Positions 10,995-22,177 of a DNA stretch of 64,000 nucleotides are shown piece by piece. The notes under the pieces were generated by a model that was not told the DNA's origin, did not search any database, and saw only the letters and a list, made by a program, of their open reading frames with translations. How positions within the stretch are numbered: position 1 is the stretch's first letter; each line of letters opens with the position of its first letter. The stretch comes from Hysterium pulicare CBS 123377. Lineage: Eukaryota > Ascomycota > Dothideomycetes > Hysteriales > Hysteriaceae. The stretch spans positions 1 to 64,000 of the forward strand of contig AJFK01000043.1 of NCBI GenBank assembly GCA_000467715.1, read 5' to 3'. The position numbers and the translations under genes were made by a program.

Positions 10995-11102
10995 GCCCGC
11001 TTGGCTTAGTGGTACAGCGTCTCACTCGTAATTCCTAGATGCCGCTCTGGGATGCCTTCGCACGGAATGAGAAGACCCTCGGTTCGATTCCGAGAGTGGG
11101 CA
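10995..11102 (+). tRNA. tRNA-Thr(CGU) with a 36-nt intron
   Basis: The seven-base acceptor stem GCCCGCT pairs with AGTGGGC. The D arm is GCT/AGC around TAGTGGTAC, the anticodon stem is TCTCA/TGAGA with loop CTCGTAA, and the T arm is CTCGG/CCGAG with loop TTCGATT. The anticodon CGT reads the Thr codon ACG. The exons are 10995-11030 and 11067-11102. The intervening 36 bases sit after position 37, the canonical place for nuclear tRNA introns removed by the Sen endonuclease. A T-run just downstream is the pol III stop. Confidence 0.95.
11031..11066 (+). other. tRNA-Thr intron
   Basis: A 36-nt intron between tRNA positions 37 and 38. Its middle can pair with the anticodon region, as expected of the bulge-helix-bulge substrate. 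Borders were chosen so that the anticodon stem and seven-base loop close after removal. Confidence 0.85.
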
Positions 11103-11592
11103 GAATATGTGCGTTTTTTTTGGGGGTTTGATTGTCTTTTTTGGGTTGTGGAGGGTGGAGGGGGTAGAGGGGGTGCGAGGGGACGCGAGGAGGATTTTTG
11201 GCGGGTGCGGGGTTGGGGTTGGACGCGATCGTGGGTGGGAAGGTTATGGGATCTTGAATAATTTCGTATGAATAAATTAAAGAAGTAAATAGTATATATA
11301 TAGTATAATAGACTCTTTGAAAGGAATTTGTTAACTGAATTTTTGTAAAAAGAATTCGGATGTCAGAAATAGTCGGCGTGAAGGAGTGATTGGTCGAGCG
11401 GACGGTTCAAGCAATCAATCAATGGTTAGGGATTATGATTCACGAATTATATAGAGAAATATGAAAGGAAGATATATATATTTTTGTGCATGCTTTGTCG
11501 CATACGTCATACGCGTATATACATTTTCTGCCCCGAACGCTTCAGCACGTGAGGAAAGATAGATAGATCTGGAACCAGTCTGGGACCTTCGG
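11103..11592. other. Intergenic region between tRNA-Thr and cyclase gene
   Basis: A G-rich stretch (11120-11250) is followed by AT-rich DNA with TATATATA runs (11290-11310 and 11470-11485). No gene is seen. The right part should hold the 3' UTR of the minus-strand cyclase gene. Confidence 0.6.
11114..11121 (+). terminator. Pol III terminator of the tRNA-Thr gene
   Basis: A run of eight T residues begins about 12 bases past the mature tRNA 3' end, the standard RNA polymerase III termination signal. Confidence 0.85.
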
Positions 11593-12911
11593 TTATAGAA
11601 TAGCGGTTCCATTGACGTGAGAACTGACGCCGCCTACATAGGCGATTAATTTATGGATGCTTTTGGAAGAGGTGGAGACTTACCAGGAACATTAGCTGGT
11701 GCAGACGAGAAGAAAAAGAACCATCGATTCCGCTCTCGACATTTCAGCGCCAACTTTTCAAGATCCAACATCTCACCTATTGGCATTCCCCATAGCGCAA
11801 GGAGGTATTCGTGGAGATGGTATTCTGGATTACATTAGCAATGACCTCACATCCATTGAGGGGGCGAATGGTAAACGTAAAAAAGAAAGCATACCTTCAT
11901 GAGTAGGCCACGCCTCAAACGTCGGCGCATCCCCCGCCACAGCCGCAAAATAGCAATCATGCAACCAATCCAAAATCTTCTGTTCCTGACTGAGTCCCGC
12001 ATACCTCTGTCCATCATCCGGCCCCAACGCATGTGTTCTCAACGCCAATCTACTCCTCTCTTCGGGCGTCTTGGTATGATACTCCTCCACCCATCCACTC
12101 CGCACAAACAATATATCCCCGATTTTGATATCGCCACCTTGAGCCGCAGGCCTGATATCCACGCCTTGGTCCTTCCCGCATTGATACAGCTCCTCCCAAC
12201 TGATCGGGTAGTAATCATACGGATCGTAGTTGATCCCTTTCTTATGCGCATACCCACGGTAATCAAGCAGGATCCCACGACCCGCGACACCGTGTTCAGC
12301 CCAGTGATGCACGCTACATTTATGATTCGCTTTCGGACCGACTATGTCTTCCCCCTTGGTACCGTTGTAGAAGCTGCCGGTTGGTATATGTGCGAAATGT
12401 CGGAAGCCGTCCCATTGAGTGCCGCTCTGTGTGTTTAGGTGATAGATGTCGTCGTAAGCGATGTTTTCGGCTAAGGTCTTGATTTCGTGGGTGAAGATTT
12501 CACGACCGAAGGCTGGTTGGCCGGGTGTGTCTAGCGGGAGGCTGTTGGTATGTTAGCGATTAGGTTTGAAGAGGCATTGTTTGTTTGCTTACTTCACGGG
12601 TACAATCTCTCCGGTCCTGATCTCTTTCGATGCTGCAGCGACTCGTGGTGGTGTCAGGAGGTTGATGCGGCCGACCTAAGTAATGAATTAGCTCTTGAAG
12701 TCGAAACTGGGTCTGAACTCCTTACATAGTCGTTATCTCCCCATACCCACGCAGCTCCTGATGGAGCTCCAGGAATTGAGGGTAGTTCCTGTCGTGTAGG
12801 GAACTTGGTGCACTCTGGATCCCAAGGAATTGTAGTAGCTGTCTTGTTCATCGTCAAGAAGTCTTTAATCTGCGTTAATCGCTGATTTGCGCTGTTCTTT
12901 GGCTCTGCCAT
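11593..12911 (-). CDS. Cyclase-family (kynurenine formamidase-like) protein, PF04199 type
   Basis: Five minus-strand exons give 365 residues in frame: 12911-12726, 12675-12593, 12541-11895, 11824-11684 and 11633-11593. Family hallmarks are RINLLTPPRV near the N terminus, HLNTQSGTQWDGFRHFAH in the middle, VHHWAEHGVAGRGILLDYRG, GDILFVRSGW, and a C-terminal GMPIGEMLDLEKLA..NVPGGV. Bacterial members hydrolyse N-formylkynurenine or related amides with a metal held by a HxGTHxDxPxH motif. Here that motif reads GTQWDGFRHF, so the usual His/Asp pattern is altered, as I recall for the fungal subgroup, whose substrate is unknown. The start MAEPKN follows an AT-poor leader. No neighbour suggests a pathway. 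Confidence 0.85.
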
Positions 12912-13987
12912 TGTAAGTGGGGATAAGAATATCTAAAGCTGGATTGGATTGAGTAAGGTAGCTTAAGTCAATGAACGTAAGACCACGGCATGGCAGCATT
13001 AACATAGACAGCCCCAGACCCCACGGGTATTCGGAGCTATGACGGTCGCCCCGCATTGTTGGACTCCGCAATGGTAAGTGAGCGACGACGTCAGTAGTGA
13101 CGAGGGTAAATTCGCCGAGGTTCTCTGGGACGGATGGAGACCCTGCGTCTGACATTCAATTGATGACTCGTGCGAATCAGATGAAAGCCGGAAGCAACAG
13201 GCAATATCAACTCGCTACACAACATATGTAGGCTGGCGTCGACCGTTGTTGCGGGATGCTTGATGGTTGGAGTCTGAATTGGACATGGCGGAGACAGTTC
13301 CGTCGTTATACCCGGCTCTGAAGTTGTCATGACCTCTGCTGGGTCCGTGCGCCCGACTTTCACATCTCTTCCGCTTTCGTATCAAGCAGCGTTGAGCCTC
13401 CAACGTCTGTACTATTTCACGAGAGTAGGATTCGTATCCTTAGCAATCGCCATATCTTTTGCCCACTCGATCTATCAGCTTGACGAATGTCGTTCTGGCT
13501 CGATGATTTGTTCGTCTTACCAACATCACGATGAACGCGTCGCCTCACCGATGAACCGAGGCGTACCTACTCCAGAAGGTCTTTTCCCTACCAAAAGGAA
13601 CGGACATGGAATAGGAGATTTACATGAAAAAGGCTCGAGGCAGAGTACTTTGATGCCTAATCCTGAAACCAAACCATGCGAAAACAGGCGATCAGGCCAT
13701 ACATGTTCATGCAAGTACCAGGAAAGCTGAAATGTGCCTCGTAGGAGTATCATTAAGCTCCCTTCACCTTCCTGTACTACCGCATAGCAACCCAGCTGAT
13801 GCAACAGATATCCTTGACTTGAACACAGCCACCGCACAGCCACCGCACAGCTAGCGGGATGCTTCAACTCCGCGTACAATCTTTTGAGAAATTAGAAAGC
13901 GCACAACTCCCTATAGGTTGCCAATGGCACACTTAGTGTGACTCCATTTATGTCCTTGAACTCTTACAAACTACATCAGCACAGAAT
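12912..13987. other. Intergenic region between cyclase and CorA-like genes
   Basis: A 133-codon plus-strand frame (13329-13730) and overlapping minus-strand frames exist, but none has recognisable domains or splice continuity. A small 10-bp tandem motif (CACAGCCACCG, twice) occurs near 13830. It probably holds the two divergent promoters. Confidence 0.5.
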
Positions 13988-16447
13988 ATGGCGACTCATA
14001 TGTCGGATTACAAATTCCACTACTATATACAACGAAATAGAGGTCTTAAAAGTATTCTTACTTCTATTGTAGATAGTATTGTATCTCACAAATACATCCA
14101 CAACTGGGATGAAGAGCTCGTATTGGATCCCGTGAAAGAGTTAGTCATCTTCACAAAATCTGAGCTTGCCCGGAACCAGATCGACAATGCAGCCTATATG
14201 GTCAACTTTAGCAACGTACAGGAAATCCACACTATTGATGGATCCAATTTCCGATATCCGGTTCCGCGCAATCCCTCGGATGTTTTTAACCAGTTGTTTC
14301 CGGCTAAAGTGGTCAAGGTATGATTGTTCGCATTTCTCGATAGCTTGAGACTCTGTAGTTAACTCTCCTACTTATAGAATGAAAGAACATCACTCAACTG
14401 TCCTCTATCTGGTGACACTGCTAATGGCCCCGAGATATCACAAGGCCGCGTTGTGTAAGTCATGAATTTTACTCCTGCTAGGATATCCATTTCTCGGCTC
14501 CTGCTTATCAGACGTAGCGAAATCAGAGAGACTACAAGCGACCTTCACCGGTCTGCATTGTTGTTGCTTCATACGTTTTGTCCTCTTCTTCTAGACGAAG
14601 ATTTTACCTTCATCCGAAGCTTTGTCCATAGGCATTTGAGCATAAGGACATCGTACCGAGAGCCTTACCAATTCCAAGATATTGCACCTTCTGACATAAA
14701 AAGTGTAATACGGCGCTGATCCTACTATCTCGCACTAAACCTCTAAGGCTAACATGTTTTGGTTTTAGAAATTCTACAAACGAGTCTCATTCTCCTTTCA
14801 TCTGCCTCATTTCCTGTTACAGCAACAGCCGGATTCACAACAGACTCCAGATGCAATTGACCGCGAGTTTATTGGATACTTTGGGCCAAAAAACTTACGG
14901 AAAGTGGATGGATCGCGTCCAGGTTTGTACAAAGCCTTAGCATCCGTTCTTCTAACCATCGTCGTTCCGCATGAGCAACTATCTCGAGAAGAGGAATTCA
15001 GCCTTTTAGCCAACCCCGAAGCTCTCTGGAACGTCCTTGTGGTCAATGGATGTTGGACTATGGCCGTGGGTGCCAATTCAGAGCCTGTGGAGTATAAGAC
15101 ACCCCTCGCTCAGTTCGTGCGTGGGATATGCGCTGCAACACTATCCCAAAGAACGAACATGATCCCCATCCTGCAAGAGATGAAAGGCCGTCTCTCAGCT
15201 TCGGAGAATGATAGTCTTTTCGATGATCGTTTATTCAGTAAATCGCGCACGTATCACTGGATTATCAGTACTTGCCATGAGCTGGACTCCTTGATTCAAG
15301 CGAACCTAAAGTTTAGCCAAGATTACTCAATGAATCGTTTACCAAAGTTACGTGCTGAGGTACACCCCTATGAGCTACCAGGACTGGATTACTGGATTTT
15401 GCGACTAAAGAAAGAATACCGTGAGATGGACAGATGTCAAATGGAAGTACAGGCACTCAGAGAACAAGTGCAGGAAATGGTATGTAGACTTTACTTTTTG
15501 AACGATTAGATACGACTCCATATAGCGATACTGTCCTCTTAATTCTTTTGAGCGTCGGATGCTGACAAGTGGAAAAGAGAGAAGCGGTACGCCTCAACTC
15601 TACTTGATCATAGAAACCACGCTAAACGGGCAATTAGTTGCATGGTGCTACAGGACTACTTGAGAGCCGAATAGCCGTCATGCAGGGTGATAGGCTCAAA
15701 ACTTTGACGTATCTCAGTATTGCCTTTTTACCTCTTAGTACTATCTCGGTATGTAGTCTTGAATTTACATCATCAACATGATCTACACCCGCTCATTTAT
15801 AGTCCAGACTAACTGGAGTTTAGTCCATATACAGCATGTCGGTGCTTCCAAAAAGCGCCACTCTATCAACATACTTCATAGCTCTCGCGGCCGCCCTTTT
15901 CGTTACTCTGATCGCAGTCTGGTGTCTCCAAACAGCCTCAAGCTCCAGAGAAGAAATTGGTTTCGAAGACCGATCGAGCTCATTATCGCCGACTCTCTTG
16001 ACAGAAAACATCCAATCTCTAACCAAATCCGCAGTCGAAGCAATACGTGAACAGACGCTATGCATTAAGGCCGCACTGGCAACAGCAGTTACGAAAGCAA
16101 GGGAAATATCGCGCCATAAGTATCTCCTGCCCTTCTGCGTTCTGGCTGTATTGATGTACTGGACCTTACGCCGTCTCGCCAAGATCATCTACCATGTGCT
16201 GTGGAAGTTCCCACAAGAGGAACTGGTTTATGACTTTGGGCTTTTGAACAGGCCGAGGGTTACTGTCATATCTACGCCGAGGTTCAGCTATAGAAAGTTC
16301 GGGTTGGACGTTGTGAGATTCTTTCTGATTCCCGTTTGGCTGGCTTTATTGGCTGTTAAGGGATTGACTATGGGTGTTGGGGGGATCGTACGGATGGTAT
16401 GGTGGCTGTGGGTGCGTTGTTTCTATTGCTTACACTTGGATAGGTGA
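13988..16447 (+). CDS. Fungal CorA-like membrane protein
   Basis: Model: 13988-14317, 14378-14454, 14512-14704, 14769-15479, a tiny exon near 15580-15586, 15654-15748 and 15824-16447, about 678 residues. The large N-terminal part is soluble. A coiled-coil-like EVQALREQVQEM then leads through LLESRIAVMQGDRLKTLTYL into a hydrophobic helix, then SIYSMSVLP and a second helix (YFIALAAALFVTLIAV). This layout is typical of CorA-like divalent-cation transporters of filamentous fungi. The family's GMN selectivity motif sits where YSMS is found here, so transport is not assured. Two more hydrophobic segments follow toward the C terminus. The frame closes across all introns, but the 7-nt exon is deduced only from phase and could be wrong. 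Confidence 0.7.
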
Positions 16448-17587
16448 GGCTGGGTCATAGAATGAATGTCCTGTGTGGGGTTAGAAAGGTTTGAATGTAC
16501 TAGGCACATTCGCATAAGCTCCTTTTTCGGTCTTTACGTGTATGGGGCTGATTCTGCACTTCGAATTTGGCTCCTGAAGCCTGGCCCACATGTTCGTCTT
16601 GTCGCTGCTCTTACGAGGCTTGCGGGCTAGGCACACATTGCTGCATGAGGTGCCAATCCCGCCAACCAAACTTTGTAGCACAACATTTACGCTGCGCCAC
16701 GGAGCGGACGATGTAATATTAGCCTCTCTTTGCTGAGTTGGTATGCCTGAGTTTACTGGTTAGATGGGATTGTATTGAGATGCTGTGATGCTGACTGAAT
16801 ATTGTTTGCCTTGCGATAGATTAGAGCAAATGAAAAGTTCAAGGCTCCGCTAGAACTACTTTAAGACGACCCAAATGCAACAAAACAACTTAGTTTCGGT
16901 GTCCGAAATCGTATCTGCTGCCTTCTGGAGTATGCCTTGGATAATGGGGTGTAGATTAAATGCACCAAATTCTCGGTCCGGGGAGGATGAATTCATCTGG
17001 AGCAGGTCAGAAGATACGGAGCGCGTGTTTCATCCTTAGTGCAGCTAGCTGCTCCTCGTCAACCTACATAGCGATCGTCTGTACTTACATCATCCATACA
17101 TACAGCCATCTAATGCATAGGACATGGATTGATACACTTGTTCTTGAAGCTTCAATGTGACTTGCTGTATTGCAATTGGATTCTTCTTCCACTCTCCACT
17201 GCCTTTTGATACCCACCCCACCATCCATTCCTAGCAGCGTCTCGGGTTGCAGACTTTTAATATGTGAATGATAAGATCTCTGGGGTCGAATTCAATTCTC
17301 GGAAATGCAGTGTTGTTTAAAGTTAGGCAAACTGTTGCCGGGTATGCAGAAAACCTTGTCCCTTACTTATATCCATCGTAGTACAAACGCGGCAGTTACT
17401 GAGACTCCCTTACAGGAAGGCTAAATAGGATTCGAATTCACAGACAAACAGCAATGGATGAATATCGATGTTTTTGCCTCAACTTGTCTACCCACTTTCA
17501 ACGACCTACCTGCTCACCCGGTCTAGACAAGGCACACCAGCACTTGTCTACGAATAGACCTTCACTATTCTCTCCAAAGTTATCAAG
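16448..17587. other. Intergenic region, no gene seen
   Basis: Stops occur in all frames and no recognisable feature is present. It holds the 3' flank of the CorA-like gene and the promoter of the next membrane-protein gene, with a pyrimidine-rich stretch just before that start. Confidence 0.6.
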
Positions 17588-20143
17588 ATGAGTGACATCA
17601 ACACTATCGCAGCTCCAGGCTCAGATGACTACGAAGTTTTCCTGGGATTTTGGATCAACTGGAGCTATGGAAGGGTTCAAGGCGCGACATTGACTATGAC
17701 TCGACAAAACGGCGGCCTCCTGTTATCTTTCTTAGCTGTATTTGTCGCATCCTCAGGGAAGAGCTTTTGGAGAATTGGATGCTTCATTTGCCATTGGCTA
17801 GTTTCGTCCAACAATCCCAACGACGGCCTCTACCACCAGCGACAAGCGATTTTGCGAAACTCGGAGAGCGCTTATACCGGCATAAAGCTACTCTTGTATA
17901 CTACCTATACTTGGAGAAACAAGGCTCACAGGCCAATCCGACGTGTACTGCCGATAATTACTTTTGCACTGGCCACAACAGCTGCATTCGCTGTCGCAAG
18001 TATCTTCTCTTCAAGGGTTACAACAAGCACGGCGAATCAAGTTCTCCTCTCCGGTAAACACTGCGGATTTCTCAATTCTACGCAGACGGATGAGAACGAT
18101 GCCCAAGTTACTTCATCATTGCTACCGTTTTACTCTCAACGTTGGTCTACATATTTAAACTATGCAACACAATGTTATCCGAATGTCACGGATTCGGGAG
18201 CGTGTCAAATCTATGTCAAACCTCGCTTGAATTTCAACATCATTCGAAATGCGAGCTGTCCATTTGCATCGGAAATCTGCCGCACTACGGAGAATCTTGT
18301 ACTAGACTCTGGATACCTCGACAGTCACTATGATTTTGGCCTCAACGCTCCTATGAAGAACCGATTTCTATATCGACAGGTCTATCGCTGCGCGCCGCTT
18401 GTTACAGAAGGCTACAGCAAGGCTCACATTGATTCAAAACTCCATGGGCTGCCTGTGATGCGATATTATTATGGAAAGCCTACCAATGGAGACGCAGATG
18501 ACCCTTTCATGTTCCAAGTACCAGTGAACACTACACGATGGAATTTAGACGATAGTGAAGCTTCCCAAACGTTCAATGCTGACTATACCATTGGGTAAGT
18601 GCATATAACCATTTTCTTTTATAAACATACAGTGGCGGTCAAAAAAATCGAAGTAACAAGACGTCATGAAGATGATGGAATAAGGGAACGCTGGATAGTC
18701 AATCTGATAGCGGCGACAGGGTGGCTACCAACGAAACATTTTATCCTATTCCAGCACTACAACCAGCTTCAAAAGCCGAGCTAATATTTCTTGCCATCTT
18801 ATCTGCTCAGGGTATTCTGTACTTTGAACCTAATGACGATCCATGGTACTCGGCACACGTACCTGTGAACTTTAGCTGGTTCTACCCAAACCTCAGGACT
18901 ACCCTTTATTTCGCGGATGAACCCGCTGAAGTTCTTGGCTGCACATTTGAACAACATATTTGTAATCCAAATGCCCCGGAGTCAGAGCGATGCTCACGAC
19001 CGAGCAACTTCTTGGAGGGCGACACCACAGTTCCGGCACTAAAACTCTGGGGAGATACTTATGATCAGAACCGGATAAACTGGGCGGCGAGTCTCCTCGA
19101 AGAATCACAAACGGCCATTATCTCGGATTTGCTTGAGCAGGCCGGCGCTTCAGGTCTCACCTCAAGGTTCAGTCTCGCAAACGGCTATCAAATGGCCCTC
19201 TCGCCAGATCAATGGCAGCAAGATCTGGTGCACTTATTCAGTGCATGCTTGACATCTCTTCAAGCAGCTTTCGTAGAAAGTGCAACTGGACCACCACGTC
19301 TCTCGCAACTCGAAAACTTTACAGTTCGACCAAATGACGCAGCATCTCGGGCGTGGTGCAGAAATCAAGTACAGTGCACAAGATCGGTTATCTAAATAGC
19401 AATAGACTAACTCCCAAGTGTAGAAAATAATGAGTACACGCTATTCTTCATTCAATGTTCTTGGAGTCTCAATCGTCCTGATTATTGGCGGACTAATCAT
19501 GCTCCTCGACACCTTCCTCGAGACCTTAGTCGACTGCATCCAGAAACGAATAAAATCTAAGAGCTCTAAGTCCCAATATGCCCGACTAGAATGGAAGTCC
19601 ACGTCTACTCTCCAGTTTCAGCGTCTCGCGCACGAAGAACTTGGCTTTGGAACCTGGTTTCACGCCGTAAACCTGATTCCAGTCACTGAACGAGGAGATA
19701 CCCTTAGTGTGTTGGAAATCACAGATGCGAAACATCCTCGCCTTAGGCGACCATCCATTTCAGAGCCAAGGAAACCATCCAATGAATCTACCCCAGGACT
19801 AGAATCACAAATGTCACCTGACGGCCAAACCGTCGACTCGCAGCCGGACAAAGAAAGTGACAGCCAGATAAACGCACCGAACTCTGCCGAATCGACCCAT
19901 TCCTTCGGGCTAAAACCCACTCATATAGAAAATAATGAACCTAATCACCTTGACGAGGATCCTTCTGTTCTGCATAACCAAGTCTCACAACTCCCAACCG
20001 AAGATCTGTTGACCCTGCATCAAATCGCAGAGGCATCTGAGCAAAACGGCGGATCACCAACGGTCGTACCCGAGGCTGGTTCTGGTTCCGCGAGAGCTTC
20101 ATGCCACGATCAAAGAGGTGGACTAGACCGTCAGCAGACGTGA
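17588..20143 (+). CDS. Fungal multipass membrane protein with Cys-rich external domain
   Basis: Exons 17588-18594, about 18720-19368, and 19424-20143. The first 150 residues contain hydrophobic segments (LLLSFLAVFVASSG, IITFALATTAAFAVAS). A long domain follows with paired cysteines and N-glycosylation sites (NVT, NAS, NTT). It includes CPFASEICRTTENLVLDSG and YLDSHYDFGLNAP, a signature I recall from a large ascomycete family often mislabelled in databases. A last helix (VLGVSIVLIIGGLIMLLDTF) and a polar Ser/Pro-rich tail end the protein. The second exon's acceptor is uncertain: acceptors ending at 18698, 18710 and 18719 all keep the frame. Function is unknown. The gene is tandem with the CorA-like gene. 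Confidence 0.7.
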
Positions 20144-22177
20144 TACATCTCACTCTTGATAGCTTTGGTAGGAACTTATATTGAGAAATAGACATTCATT
20201 GTCTGGAACAAATATCCCAGGCCATGAAAAGCCGAAGATCTGGTGTTTGGACCCGTGCTCGGTAACCCACGATACCAGACAATGTGCTTGTGACCTTTCT
20301 CAAACAACTCGGCCCAACAGATGTGCTGTTTCGTCGTACGCACCCGGTTTGAAATTACTTTGAGTAACTAGATCACTTTCTTTTGAAATTTGCTTTCGGT
20401 TTTATGCGGATATCAGGGTCTATTATTCGCCCGTAATCGAATTTAAGAAGCAATTTACTTTTGAAGAGCCCTCTCCAACTCCTCTCATTTGCCATTTTCT
20501 CGTTTACTTTTGCCAGTAGAAGGGATATGATGATAGGAAGATTCAATTGGGCTATACACTATACGAGTCCTCATTAAACCACATAGTGCCAATCATTCAG
20601 TCCCTTATCGAAGTCACTTAGCACCTAATGTATGTCGTCCTGCCGCGTAGTTTTCTTAACCTTTACGCCGGTATAGTGAGCCCAAAGTAAAATTGTACTA
20701 ACGTATAATTCTTTCTAGTCATATCCCAGAAAGTTATATGAAACATATACTCACAATGATCTTCCGTTTCCTTCCATCTTAGACCGTAATATCGCATTCA
20801 AAAGGGAGAGGGCCACTGGTGAAATCAGTAGTCCACCTTCAAATACAGCCACGAACGTTTTCCATGTTGATTCAAACACGGCTTCAGGTCGAAGAATTTA
20901 AGAACTACCGCGAAATAATAGCGGTTCAGCTTCCACGAGATCCTGTCCACGACTCATGCAACGCCCTCTCCCAAAAATATGATGACTGCTGATGGTCGGT
21001 CAGTCGGGGTCTGAAAAGTATGATAGTCTTTCTACACGCCCTACTAAAACTAGGCGATCATGTACACTAGCATTCCTCCATCCGCATAGCCGAATAAATA
21101 GGTGTGAGCTCGACAAGCCCAGATACGAAGCACAACGCCAACCACCAGACCGCCGATATGAGCATTTAGGAAACATCAGAACCAAATAAACGCCATTGTT
21201 CACCGGATGGTCTTCGGTAGTTACCTCGGATGCGGGACCTCCGAGGGGTAAAGCTTCCAGATGCTCTTTCACGCGGTCGGTGGGGAGGGGAGTAGGTATT
21301 TAAAGCCGGAGACTAGCGACATGGAGTTAGAGCATTGTTGCTTCAAGTCTCACCCTGAGATTACTTTGACACTATGCCAGGTGGATGCGTGGGTGGATCG
21401 TCTTCTAGCGCAGTGGTATCGTCACTAGTGCTTCTCTTATTTTCGTTCGGTAGAGGCATAGAGCTGAGCGGGGAGAGTTCAATGGCCGCTTGGGTGGAAG
21501 GGCTTCAATGTACTTTGAAACCATGAGATCTCGCGAGTTAGGTGCCGATTTCCCCACTCACTGGGGAACTTCTGGCTTTGATCAGGTTCTTTGCACTAGG
21601 GTTTGAAGCAAGAAGAACTGAGGAAGGTAAATGTGTGGATGACATACGCACAAGGTTCATCAAATGCAATATTCAAAATAGATTTCACTTTACTTTAGGG
21701 AACAAATCCTCTAGGTAGTCATGGATGGTAGGTTCTTGTTCGCTGTTCTTCGGCGAAAATGGCCATGTCGGGTTCCAGATTGCTTTGTGATGAGGCGATG
21801 AAACAAATCATTGTTCCGGGCAAGAAAGAAGAAGTCCACCGACCCATCGCATGTATGAAGATAACCGTTCGTATTTGATGAGCTGCAATTCCATGAAAAG
21901 GGCTATCGCTCGGAAGTTGCTAGTCAAGTACAATCCATAGCTGACCGGAGGTAGGATTAAGATTGGCTTTCTCAATGCTGGATGAGAATCGGTAATGTGA
22001 TTGTCCTTCGTTGTTCTTGGACGACATTGAGTGCGAGTTGGCTGGGTTTTTCATTCACCGGATATCCAACTTATCCGGACACGGCAAAAGCCGACTTAAG
22101 CTTAAGACGTTCGATCTTCTAGATCCAGTTAAGAGCGGTAAGCACCATGGATTGGGACGTGATGGGCGGCCTGAGCT
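20144..22177. other. Two-kilobase stretch without supported genes
   Basis: No long frame, no tRNA and no recognisable protein. A 50-codon hydrophobic frame starts near 21374, and an A-box-like TAGCGCAGTGGT lies near 21406 without a matching B box. An ATAAACGCCATTG element near 21188 recalls the end motif of the array at 481-930. It could hold an RNA gene or decayed elements that I cannot identify. Confidence 0.5.

Noticed and set aside
21395-21450. tRNA-like A box (TAGCGCAGTGGT)
   Set aside because: No acceptor-stem pairing, no anticodon arm and no GGTTCRANNCC B box downstream.
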